Positions 13,607-22,959 of a stretch of DNA of 64,000 nucleotides are shown here, one piece after another. How positions within the stretch are numbered: the first letter of the stretch is position 1; every line of letters begins with the position of its first letter. This DNA is from Nitrobacter sp047149785 (GTDB lineage: Bacteria; Pseudomonadota; Alphaproteobacteria; Rhizobiales; Xanthobacteraceae), in contig NZ_BAAGBE010000001.1 in NCBI RefSeq assembly GCF_047149785.1, forward strand, positions 1 to 64,000, given 5' to 3'. The notes below the pieces were generated by a model. That model did not search any database and was not told where the DNA came from. It was given only the letters and a program-made list of their open reading frames with translations. The translations under genes were made by a program, and so were the position numbers.

Positions 13607-14650
13607 ATGACCATGAGCCGCTTTTCGCATCGAGCAGATGTTTTGTATTCGAATCGCTCCAAGATCTTGGAGTTGTTCGCGGACATTCTCGACTATCCTG
13701 CTCCAGATTTAGGTCGTAAGGCTTTGGAATGTGCGGCATTGGTGCGTGCTGTACAACCGCAGGCGGCTGCGTTGTTGGAGAGTTTTCGAAACTTTGCCCA
13801 GGAAGTTACGGTCGGGAAGTTGCAGGAGGTCTATAGCGGCTTTTTTGATTTGAACTCGATATGCCATCCATATGTCGGCTATCAGCTATTTGGCGAGAAC
13901 TACAAGCGTAGTATTTTTTTGGTGGAGCTCAAGAAGAGCTATCGTGCAAGTGGATTTGAGTCGAGTGCCGCCGAAATTCCAGATCGTCTCTCGATTATGT
14001 TGCGCTTCGCCGCACAGAGCGATAGCGAGGATGTTGATGCCTTGCTTAATAAGGGGTTATTGCCGGCGCTCGAGCGCATGACGACGAAGCCGGAGACCGA
14101 CAGTCACCAGCACGGCCATGCCGATATCGATGGCGACACAGGCATTGAGCGCGCGAAGCTGGATGACCGGGAATTGCGCAAGCAGCTAAAGGACCAGCAG
14201 CGCGAGGCTCGAGAGGCTCTAAAGCTAGTTGAAGGGCAGGGCCAAAAGGACGACCGAAAGCAGATGACGGGCCAAAGCCAAGGCGATGTCCTTGAGGGCG
14301 GCTTCTTGCTCGCGCTGAGCGAAGATTACGATATCGAGGAAGTCGAAAAACGTACGCACCCGTACCACCAGGTGCTTGATGCACTTCGCCTGCTGTTGAA
14401 TGAGGGCATGACGAAAAAGCGCGCCGATCGATCGGCAGAGCAAGAACGTGTGCTCGGGTGGACGCGGGAACGATTTAATCTCGATGAGGATGAAACCATT
14501 ATGGTGTCGGAGCTTCCGTGTTCCGATCCTGGTTGTCCTCCGGTCGAAACACACGTCGTGTTCTGGACGCAGGCTGGGCGTCAGCACTTCAAGGTTTACA
14601 AGCCACTCGCGGAGGTCGCGGCAGACGACCTGCTAGATTGGCGAGCGTGA
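13607..14650 (+). CDS. narJ: NarJ-type molybdoenzyme assembly chaperone
   Basis: A 347-residue protein, longer than E. coli NarJ. The N-terminal 140 residues carry the NarJ/TorD fold signature HPYVGYQLFGENYKRSIFL. The middle (about 170-230) is charged and coiled-coil-like. The C-terminal part includes ELPCSDPGCPPVETHV, an extra cysteine pair absent from the E. coli protein. NarJ proteins hold the apo alpha subunit until the molybdenum cofactor and FS0 cluster are inserted. An ATG two codons downstream (MSRF) is an alternative start. Codon use is clearly more A/T-rich than in nxrA and nxrB. Confidence 0.92.
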   Translation: MTMSRFSHRADVLYSNRSKILELFADILDYPAPDLGRKALECAALVRAVQPQAAALLESFRNFAQEVTVGKLQEVYSGFFDLNSICHPYVGYQLFGENYKRSIFLVELKKSYRASGFESSAAEIPDRLSIMLRFAAQSDSEDVDALLNKGLLPALERMTTKPETDSHQHGHADIDGDTGIERAKLDDRELRKQLKDQQREAREALKLVEGQGQKDDRKQMTGQSQGDVLEGGFLLALSEDYDIEEVEKRTHPYHQVLDALRLLLNEGMTKKRADRSAEQERVLGWTRERFNLDEDETIMVSELPCSDPGCPPVETHVVFWTQAGRQHFKVYKPLAEVAADDLLDWRA

Positions 14651-14684
14651 GAGGCACATCCCATGTATGACGGAGGCAGATTCT

Positions 14685-15362
14685 ATGTTTGACGTATTCC
14701 TGTTTGCGGTTTGGCCATACTTGGCGATCGTAGTAGCAGTTATTGGGGGCGTCTATCGTTACCGCACCAATCGCTTCTCCTACTCTACTCTGTCCTCCCA
14801 ACTGCTGGAGAACCGTCGACTGTTTTGGGGCTCGGTGCCATGGCATTACGGTATTGTCGTTGTTTTGTTTGCACACTTGCTGGGGTTCCTCGTACCCGGT
14901 ATGTGGGCGAGTTTCACTTCTAACGCGACGACGCTGTATACGATTGAGTTAATTGGCTTTTCCTTCGGGTTGCTCGCGCTGATCGGGTTGATCGTATTGA
15001 TCGTGCGCCGTTTCACGACGGAACGCATCCTCTCCGTTACCAGTCCGATGGACGCGGCACTGCTGGTGGCATTACTTGTGCAGGTGGGACTCGGCGTCTG
15101 GGTTTCTTTGGGTTACCGCTGGGGCGCTGACTGGTTTATCGATACGGCCGTGCCGTGGCTCATTTCCCTGGTCTCTCTAAACCCCCAGACGCACTATATT
15201 TCAGCGTTGCCTCTCCCGGTCAGAGCCCACATGGTTATGGGGTTTGTGGTGATCGCGTTGTTCCCGTTCTCGCGCTTGGTGCACCTGATCATGTTCCCGT
15301 TCTGGTACTTGTGGCGGCCGTATCAACTTCAGATCAGAAATACAGTAAGGCAAGCTCACTGA
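14685..15362 (+). CDS. narI: NarI-type membrane cytochrome b (gamma subunit)
   Basis: A 225-residue integral membrane protein with five helices, homologous to NarI. Both haem b ligand pairs are present with NarI spacing: H54/H64 in the second helix and H182/H200 near the end. The start at 14685 is chosen because GGAGG lies eight bases upstream; an ATG 18 bases earlier lacks such a site. It follows narJ by 34 bp. The subunit would connect NxrB to the quinone pool or to cytochrome c, depending on the direction of electron flow. Confidence 0.92.
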   Translation: MFDVFLFAVWPYLAIVVAVIGGVYRYRTNRFSYSTLSSQLLENRRLFWGSVPWHYGIVVVLFAHLLGFLVPGMWASFTSNATTLYTIELIGFSFGLLALIGLIVLIVRRFTTERILSVTSPMDAALLVALLVQVGLGVWVSLGYRWGADWFIDTAVPWLISLVSLNPQTHYISALPLPVRAHMVMGFVVIALFPFSRLVHLIMFPFWYLWRPYQLQIRNTVRQAH

Positions 15363-15412
15363 CGCTTGGTGTGAGTGCCGGTAGTCTGATAAATAGCGCG
15401 AAGTTGAAGTTA

Positions 15413-15439
15413 TCGCCGGCGAGTATTGCTCGCCGGCGA
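15413..15439 (+). other. perfect hairpin in the narI-narK spacer
   Basis: CGCCGGCGAG and CTCGCCGGCG flank the loop TATTG (15414-15438). Each arm contains the self-complementary core TCGCCGGCGA. No T-run follows, so its role as terminator is doubtful; processing or mRNA stability is an alternative. The spacer (15363-15616) otherwise contains no recognisable gene. Confidence 0.55.
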
Positions 15440-15616
15440 GTGTTATGTGCCTCGTCTCCGAGGATGAGGAGGGAACGACGGACGCATGTCTCTGGCATTG
15501 GCCCAGATCGCGAAAGTGGGACAAAGTGGGACGGTGAGCTTCTTAAGGGTCTAAGCCAACAAAAAGATCGCCTTGTTGATATAAACAGCACAAACGTTAG
15601 ATTTTAGGAGCTCTTC

Positions 15617-16873
15617 GTGGAACATCCAGGTGTCGGGCTTGAGAAGACGGACGAGCCTAAGGGCAATGCCAGGATTCTATTTATATCGACTATGGCGTTT
15701 GCTCTCGGCTTTGCAATTTGGGGAATGTTTTCCGCGCTCGCCCCGTTTCTCATTGAGTGGTATCATTTCACGAGTACGCAGGTGCTCATTTTGGCTGCGA
15801 TGGAGCCACTTTTTGCTGCTGCCATTAGCATTCCGCTGGGTATTTGGACGGACAAGTATGGTGGTCGTACCGTATTCACAATTTTGCTCGTCTGCCTTTC
15901 GGTCGTTCTGATTTTTGGGACCTACGCCGAGGGCTATTATTCCTTCCTCTTTCTCGGATCGATGCTCGGTCTCGGAGGTGCGACCTTCGTGGTGGGGAAC
16001 GCTCACGTATCGTCTTGGTATCCGAAATCAAGGCAGGGTATGGCTCTAGGTCTCTTCGCCCTGGGCAATATCGGAATTACTGTCGGTATGATGCTCGTTA
16101 CGTTCGTGATTACCAATGTCGTAGACGCAAATGACCCGGACGGTTGGCGTATCATTTTCCCGATTTTCGCCATCCCTACGCTGTTGATGGCGGCGGTCTA
16201 CATGTTCTTCACGTCTGATCCGCCTAACAGAAAGCTCAAGAATACGTCGATGAAGGAGATTTTCGCCGTATATCGTTCCGGCTTGGTGGTATGGCTGGTG
16301 CCCGGACTCTACTGGGTAGCCTTCGGAACGCTGGTTTTCTTCGCATCCACGATGCCGACTTATCTGGTTGATCACTGGCATGTGGACGCTACCAGCGCAT
16401 CAGCATTTTATACTCCTCTTCTCGTGGTCTGTGTTGCCATTACCCGACCTCTTGGTGGCTGGCTCGCTGACCGGTGTGAAGTGTTGTCTATTCTGAGCTG
16501 GATGTTCGGTATGATGTCTGTTCTGGCTGTGCTGATGGCCTTGCAGTTGTCGTTGAGCTTGGAATTGATTGCCATCTATGGGCTGGCGTTGCTATCCGGC
16601 GCAGCGGCGGCAGCGGTCATCAAGCTGATCCCGATTTACTTTGAGCATGTCGGTGCTGTGAGCGGACTTGCGAAAGCTGCCGGCGCGGCCTGCGGCTTCA
16701 CGATGACGGCAATTCTGGCGGCGAGCAACTTTCTCTTGGGCGGTTATACCTTGGGTTTTGTTGTTTGGGCGTTGATGAACATCGCCGCGTTCTATGTGTC
16801 GTTCTCGCGCGTTGGCTTCAAGGATGCGAAGCCGGTCCGCGACGCCGTTGCCGAAGCTGTTCCTGCACATTGA
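15617..16873 (+). CDS. narK: NarK-type nitrate/nitrite MFS transporter
   Basis: A 418-residue major facilitator protein with 12 hydrophobic segments. The start is GTG at 15617, preceded by AGGAG at 15606-15610. The loop motif PLGIWTDKYGGR (between helices 2 and 3) and its second-half counterpart GGWLADRC are the MFS cytoplasmic signature. It is the last gene of the nxr cluster and probably imports nitrite or exchanges nitrite for nitrate, because substrate must reach the cytoplasm-facing NXR. A terminator hairpin follows. Confidence 0.9.
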   Translation: MEHPGVGLEKTDEPKGNARILFISTMAFALGFAIWGMFSALAPFLIEWYHFTSTQVLILAAMEPLFAAAISIPLGIWTDKYGGRTVFTILLVCLSVVLIFGTYAEGYYSFLFLGSMLGLGGATFVVGNAHVSSWYPKSRQGMALGLFALGNIGITVGMMLVTFVITNVVDANDPDGWRIIFPIFAIPTLLMAAVYMFFTSDPPNRKLKNTSMKEIFAVYRSGLVVWLVPGLYWVAFGTLVFFASTMPTYLVDHWHVDATSASAFYTPLLVVCVAITRPLGGWLADRCEVLSILSWMFGMMSVLAVLMALQLSLSLELIAIYGLALLSGAAAAAVIKLIPIYFEHVGAVSGLAKAAGAACGFTMTAILAASNFLLGGYTLGFVVWALMNIAAFYVSFSRVGFKDAKPVRDAVAEAVPAH

Positions 16874-16932
16874 GGGCAGAGCGTCCCACGGCGCGGCCTC
16901 TCTATTGATGTCCGACCAGTTAAAAGACAATC

Positions 16933-16960
16933 GCTACCGCCCCTAACGAAGGGCGGTAGC
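16933..16960 (+). terminator. hairpin after narK, probable end of the nxr transcript
   Basis: GCTACCGCCC (16933-16942) pairs perfectly with GGGCGGTAGC (16951-16960) across an eight-base loop. No strong T-run follows, so it could act by transcription arrest or as a 3' stabiliser. Confidence 0.6.
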
Positions 16961-16998
16961 ACTGAAGCGGTGCTTGAGCTTAGGGTTTATAAAGTCTA

Positions 16999-18072
16999 GT
17001 GCAGCCGTTCGATCAATCGAAACGTCGCTTCCGGCTTCGCATGCGCGGTGCCCGCCGCCTTTCACCCGCCTATTTTGCATTGGTCATGGCTACCGGTATC
17101 GTCTCCATTGCCTCGGAGCGGGCTGGTTTTCATCTGATTGCTGTCGTCTTGCTATGGTTGAATACGACACAGTTTGTGGTGCTCTGGGTTCTTACGTCGT
17201 GGCGGCTCATCCGCTACCGCCGGGCACTCATTGCAGATTTGACAGATCATCGATCGGCACCGGGATTTCTTTCCGCTGTGGCCGCGACGGGCGTGATGGC
17301 AAATCAGTTCATACTCGCCGGTGCCTTAAACCTTGCGCTGGGACTTTGGATTTTCGGTATCCTACTTTGGATCGTACTGACTTACACGATTTTTGCTAAT
17401 CTGACGATCATGGAGAGCAAGCCGACGATCGACCAGGGAATCACAGGGGCTTGGTTGCTTGCCGTCGTCTCGACCCAGGCAATCTCGCTTCTGAGTGCGC
17501 TGCTTGCGCGACACATCAGTCAACCCCTCCGCCTGGACGTCAATTTTCTCGCCCTTTCGATGTTGTTATGGGGCGGTATGATGTACATCTCGATTATTTC
17601 GCTGATTTTTTATCGGTATATGTTCTTCAAGTTCTCTCCAGCCGATTTTGTCCCCTCCTATTGGATTAACATGGGAGCGATGGCCATTTCGACGCTCGCC
17701 GGCTCGACCTTAATTGAGAATGCAGCGGATGCATGGTTCCTTGACGAGCTGCTTCCTTTTCTCAAGGGATTTACGATTTTCTTCTGGGCTGCTGGAACTT
17801 GGTGGATTCCACTCCTTATTATCCTAGTCGTTTGGCGCCATTTCCATCGACGGTTTCCGCTCAGATACGATCCTGCATATTGGAGTGCAGTCTTTCCGTT
17901 GGGTATGTACACGGTCTGCACTTACGAGATGGCTAGCGCGATGCGGCTTGAATTCCTACGTCCTATTGCGGATGTGTTCGTTTATGCGGCTCTGCTTGCC
18001 TGGACGGCGGCCTTTATCGGCCTGGTCAAGAAGCTTGCAAGTAATTTGATTCCAGCTCTTAATCCTCGCTGA
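16999..18072 (+). CDS. TDT/SLAC1 family transporter (tellurite-resistance/dicarboxylate type)
   Basis: A 357-residue membrane protein with about ten hydrophobic segments. LSPAYFALVMATGIVS near the N terminus and a repeated helical-hairpin pattern are typical of the TehA/SLAC1 anion channel and C4-dicarboxylate carrier family. The frame opens with GTG at 16999; an ATG at 17041 (MRGARRLSP) is an alternative, and neither has a strong ribosome-binding site. It follows the nxr terminator in the same direction and shares the A/T-richer codon use of narJ to narK. An anion (sulfite, nitrate or organic acid) is a reasonable substrate, but none is shown. Confidence 0.85.
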   Translation: MQPFDQSKRRFRLRMRGARRLSPAYFALVMATGIVSIASERAGFHLIAVVLLWLNTTQFVVLWVLTSWRLIRYRRALIADLTDHRSAPGFLSAVAATGVMANQFILAGALNLALGLWIFGILLWIVLTYTIFANLTIMESKPTIDQGITGAWLLAVVSTQAISLLSALLARHISQPLRLDVNFLALSMLLWGGMMYISIISLIFYRYMFFKFSPADFVPSYWINMGAMAISTLAGSTLIENAADAWFLDELLPFLKGFTIFFWAAGTWWIPLLIILVVWRHFHRRFPLRYDPAYWSAVFPLGMYTVCTYEMASAMRLEFLRPIADVFVYAALLAWTAAFIGLVKKLASNLIPALNPR

Positions 18073-18339
18073 TGTGAGGAAGGAGTAGCATGAAGCTACG
18101 AACTTTCGCCAACGGCTGAGTTCCGAGATCGAGGTCGGTCGTCTGGACGCATGGCGGAGTTTTACAGATCGATCGCTACGAACATCTCGATTTCGCTAAC
18201 CCGCGGGGGCTTGGACGAAAGGATGTCTACGCCGTTTTTCGATCGGCCGTTCCCTATACGAAGCTATCGGACTGATTCCGAGTGACGTTGCCTCCACAGT
18301 TTCTGTCCCAGTTCGTTTGGTTTTGCCGTATTGGATGGT
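18073..18339. other. no recognisable gene
   Basis: Short frames only. AAGGAG just after the transporter stop precedes an ATG with a frame of nine codons, which I do not accept as a gene. No terminator with a clear T-run was seen. Confidence 0.4.
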
Positions 18340-18715
18340 GGAGCGACGGACTGGCGCGGAGCCATTGAGGCAGCGCAGCGCGAGCGACCGTCGCGGGGTG
18401 GAAGGTGCTGGCGAACTCGTCCGGTCTCTGCCAGAAGCGGTGATGCTCGTGCGCGACCGCCTTCATCCGCTCACGGACCTCTCGATTGTCGGGACGGTTG
18501 GTCTCGTAACAAACCGTCATGCGGCAGCTCGCCGATGGCTTTACACGCCCGCCGTTTGCTCATTCCGAGGGCTCCTTCAGGCGAGCGATAGCTTTCCGCC
18601 TGCCCGTGGGTGCACCGCTCCTGTCCCAGGAGATTCTTTTGCCCGCATTGTCGAGCATAGCATCGACCAGCAGACGCTTCAGCCGCGTGTTCTCACATTG
18701 CAAGCAGGCTGCGCG
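18340..18715 (-). pseudogene. degraded IS3-family transposase (orfA end and orfB start)
   Basis: On the minus strand, residues resembling the orfA tail (ENTRLKRLLVDAMLDNA, about 18640-18705) are followed by a shifted frame resembling the start of orfB (RPDNREVRERMKAVAHEHHR, about 18440-18500). Frameshifts and loss of the catalytic core show that it is inactive. Inverted ends could not be defined. Confidence 0.65.
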
Positions 18716-18990
18716 CGCCTTCGAGGTCGTGAACGTTTCCGGTCGTGATCAACAGGGCGCGCCGGCGGCCGAACGGCGGCCTTGATGAGGTGGCATCCGC
18801 TGAAGCCGATCCGTACATGCCCGTCAGAGCATAAAAGATATCGGTCCAAATTCCCTGACGGCTCCAGCGATTGAGCGATTGTAGATCGTCGTGTAAGGCC
18901 CGTAGACTTCCGAGCAATCACGTCAGCGCGCCCCGCATCGCAGCATGTGAACGATGCCGCTGATCACCCGGCGATCGTTCGACCAGATGT
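18716..18990 (-). pseudogene. degraded IS5-family transposase
   Basis: Minus-strand fragments in different frames match the IS5-group order: an N-terminal piece NDRRVISGIVHMLRCGAR (about 18925-18985), then YGPYTT, then NRWSRQGIWTDIFYALTG (about 18805-18870), then a scrambled DAT... segment. Several frame changes and an internal deletion are evident. Together with the IS3 remnant it marks old insertion activity next to the tRNA. Confidence 0.65.
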
Positions 18991-19628
18991 GCCCCGCTCT
19001 CGCCCGATCATTCCCCCGAGACGCTACAGCAATACGCTCCCGGCGAACCGTTCGACGCGTCTGGCACAACCAAGAGGGCCCATGTCTCCTTCCGCAGCAG
19101 CCTCTGGAAGGTCCCGAAGCCTTCCGCGGCGAGACCTCGCCATCGGTCCGCCTGCCCAGCGGATGCTTTGCGGTCTGCTTCGGTGCAAACGAGATCGCAA
19201 CCATCGATCTCAACGATCCGCGTAGCCACCAATAAAAATGTGTCAGGCATCACTCCGGGTTTTACATCAAGCCCGGCAATGACGGCCTGTTCCGTTTCCG
19301 TCAAAACATGAAATGCTATAGTTTGTTCTACTGATCGAGCCAGACTTTTAGCGGAATCTTTAAGCGGGAGTTTTTTCCGAAGCCGGTTTGCACTTTATCA
19401 GAATCATGCTCGAAGATAACCGCCGACAGTGAGGCTGGCGCGTGCGTCGTAAAATTGAGAAAATGTGGCCGCAGCCCTTTCCAAAGTAAATCGATGTTGC
19501 TACATACGCTTCGCGCTGCAGGCAATTGCCTGAGTTGCCTTCTCCGGAATTTTGGACGGAATTTGTCGGTGCGCGTGCGTCGATGAAGTGTCTCCTGCCT
19601 GGATCTTCGAGGGTGCGCAGAGGCTTAG
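18991..19628. other. no recognisable gene between IS remnants and the tRNA
   Basis: An open frame on the minus strand (19008-19304) has no ribosome-binding site and no family resemblance. Around 19340-19420 there is wording shared with the intergenic repeat near 5020. The tRNA promoter should lie just before 19629, but no convincing -35/-10 pair was seen. Confidence 0.4.
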
Positions 19629-21323
<1,695 letters not shown>

Positions 21324-21335
21324 GAGATGACCTCC

Positions 21336-21536
21336 CTATTTACGGAGGCGATCGCGGGAGGCGCGCTCCCATTCCGTGTCAACGAACTCCCGTGCGGCTT
21401 GTCGCGCAAGCAGGCGGACCAGCGCGACGAGGCGCGGGTCGGGCGTTGCGGGGTCGTAAGCCTCCGCGCGCTCGGACGGCACGAGAACCAACCGCACGCT
21501 TTCGGCTGTCGTCCTTCTTGGTCTTGCCACCACCAT
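21336..21536 (-). CDS. small protein upstream of the serine recombinase
   Basis: A 66-residue basic protein that ends 12 bases before the recombinase start, with the recombinase ribosome-binding site in the gap, so the two are co-transcribed. The C-terminal half (LVALVRLLARQAAREFVDTE) is helical. Small proteins in this position next to serine recombinases are frequent in alphaproteobacterial elements. A recombination-directionality role is possible but not shown. Confidence 0.6.
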   Translation of the reverse strand: MVVARPRRTTAESVRLVLVPSERAEAYDPATPDPRLVALVRLLARQAAREFVDTEWERASRDRLRK

Positions 21537-21782
21537 CGCCTCGTCGCCGAGCAGCCCATTCCACTCACGGCGGACAGTGACCCCAAGGTTGGCAATTTAG
21601 AATGCGAATTTCCGGTCACGTCAGCGGTCTCCCGCGTAGAGCGCTCGCCGACTATGCTTTGCTTCGCAGATGATCGTAACGTCTGCGGCGACAAGAGCGA
21701 GCGTTGTCGTAAAAATACTTGATTTTGGCGGTTTGTCATGCGGCAGATGTCCAAATCCATACAAACCGAGAATGCTTCTATT

Positions 21783-22298
21783 TTACTCTGCGTCGAAGCC
21801 ATTGCGTACCAGATCCTTGATACGGACAATCATGCTGCGACGCGGATCGTAAGGTAGCTCCTCGAAACCGAAACTTTGATAAAAGCTGCGTATCTCGTCA
21901 TCGAGTGGATGCGTCAGCACGCCGTAGCAGCCGATTTCCCGCGCCACGCCCGCCGCGGTTTTCAGCGCGTAGAACATCAGCGATCGTCCAATCCCCATGC
22001 CCTGAAATCGCGTGTCGACGGCAAGTTGGCCGAGCAGGAAGATCGGAATATTCTCCGGTCTGTTCCGTTGCGACGCCTTTGGCAAATACTCGCGCTCGAT
22101 ATGTCCCATGCTGAGCGTGACGTACCCGGCGATCATTCCGGTTTCAACGTCGCATATGACCGTGCTTCGCGACACGTCGGTCTGCTGGTTGCGCCAGGCG
22201 TGTCGACGAAACCATTGGTTCATCGACTCGCGACCGCAATCGAAACTATTGCAATCGTCAACTTCCTCAAGCTGGCGCGGTGGCGTCAGTCTTGCCAT
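21783..22298 (-). CDS. GNAT acetyltransferase toxin (TacT-like)
   Basis: A 171-residue GNAT protein. The acetyl-CoA binding motif RFQGMGIG (97-104) follows the strand QLAVD, and a conserved FYQSFGF lies near the C terminus, as in TacT/AtaT toxins that acetylate aminoacyl-tRNA. I chose the start at 22298 (MARLTPP), since it overlaps the end of the antitoxin gene by 13 bases; the frame stays open for 27 codons upstream without need. It forms a toxin-antitoxin pair with the DUF1778 gene and probably stabilises the element. Confidence 0.88.
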   Translation of the reverse strand: MARLTPPRQLEEVDDCNSFDCGRESMNQWFRRHAWRNQQTDVSRSTVICDVETGMIAGYVTLSMGHIEREYLPKASQRNRPENIPIFLLGQLAVDTRFQGMGIGRSLMFYALKTAAGVAREIGCYGVLTHPLDDEIRSFYQSFGFEELPYDPRRSMIVRIKDLVRNGFDAE

Positions 22299-22552
22299 AC
22301 CGGGCGGCTCTTCGAGAGCTTTTTCAGCGCAGGAATATCCTTGGCTGGGCTGTTCACCCACGCCTCGAATTTCTTCCACTTCGCGGCCGGGATAATCACG
22401 CGATCCTGCTGAAGAAGCTCGATCTCGGCCGCTTCCACCGCCTTACGGCGAATGAAATCACTCAGATTGGTGCGGGATTGATCCGCTGCAGCCTCAAGCA
22501 GCTCACGTTCCTTTTGGGATACCCGCACGCTCACAGGCGCGAGATTGGACAT
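22286..22552 (-). CDS. DUF1778 antitoxin (TacA-like)
   Basis: An 88-residue protein with an N-terminal ribbon-helix-helix (VSVRVSQKERELLEAAADQS, then NLSDFIRRKA) and a C-terminal toxin-binding tail (VIIPAAKWKKFEAWVNSP). It precedes and overlaps the GNAT toxin gene, the standard order for this family. The upstream perfect inverted repeat at 22569-22593 is the likely operator for autorepression by the antitoxin-toxin complex. Confidence 0.9.
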   Translation of the reverse strand: MSNLAPVSVRVSQKERELLEAAADQSRTNLSDFIRRKAVEAAEIELLQQDRVIIPAAKWKKFEAWVNSPAKDIPALKKLSKSRPVWQD

Positions 22553-22568
22553 GATGGCTTCCCTTTCT

Positions 22569-22593
22569 ATTCGTATGACAATAGCATACGAAT
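22569..22593. promoter_or_regulatory. operator dyad of the toxin-antitoxin operon
   Basis: ATTCGTATG (22569-22577) and CATACGAAT (22585-22593) form a perfect 9-bp inverted repeat with a 7-bp spacer, 17-41 bp upstream of the antitoxin start. This fits binding by a ribbon-helix-helix antitoxin dimer pair. Confidence 0.75.
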
Positions 22594-22670
22594 GCGCTGA
22601 GAGCGAGCAATTTTTTTGACGATCGTCAGTGTCCGACAGCAGCCATTGAATAGAGGCTACGGAGAGCCCC

Positions 22671-22959
22671 GCTCGCTTTGTCTTGATCGGCCGCGGCTGA
22701 CGCCTTGCCGATCGTTGGTGGGGAGAGATGGTCTTAGCCATCTCTCCCCCGCGACTACCGCCTGCGCGATGGCAGGGCCGCGCGCTCGCAAAGCGGCGCT
22801 CATTTTCCGCTGTCCAATCATCCTGATCCGCCTCGCTCGCGGCGCAGCCCGGCCATGCTCGCCGGGGCAGCCGCCCCCCTCTCTGCCGCGCGCTCACGCG
22901 CCCCCGGGAGGCATGCCAGGGACATGCCTCCCGGCATGAACAGAGAAAGGATCAGGACA
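22671..22959 (+). ncRNA. structured leader 1, upstream of the ParB-like gene
   Basis: This stretch is homologous to 27641-27926 upstream of the DUF932 gene. It begins CTTTGTCTTGATCGGCCGCGG in both copies except for the first bases, and ends in an almost identical pre-start segment. Hairpin A pairs GGGGAGAGATGG (22720-22731) with CCATCTCTCCCC (22738-22749) around TCTTAG. Hairpin B pairs GGGAGGCATG (22906-22915) with CATGCCTCCC (22923-22932), 27 bases before the start codon. Stem bases differ between the copies while pairing is kept, so a structured mRNA leader is likely. The ligand or protein it senses is unknown. Confidence 0.6.
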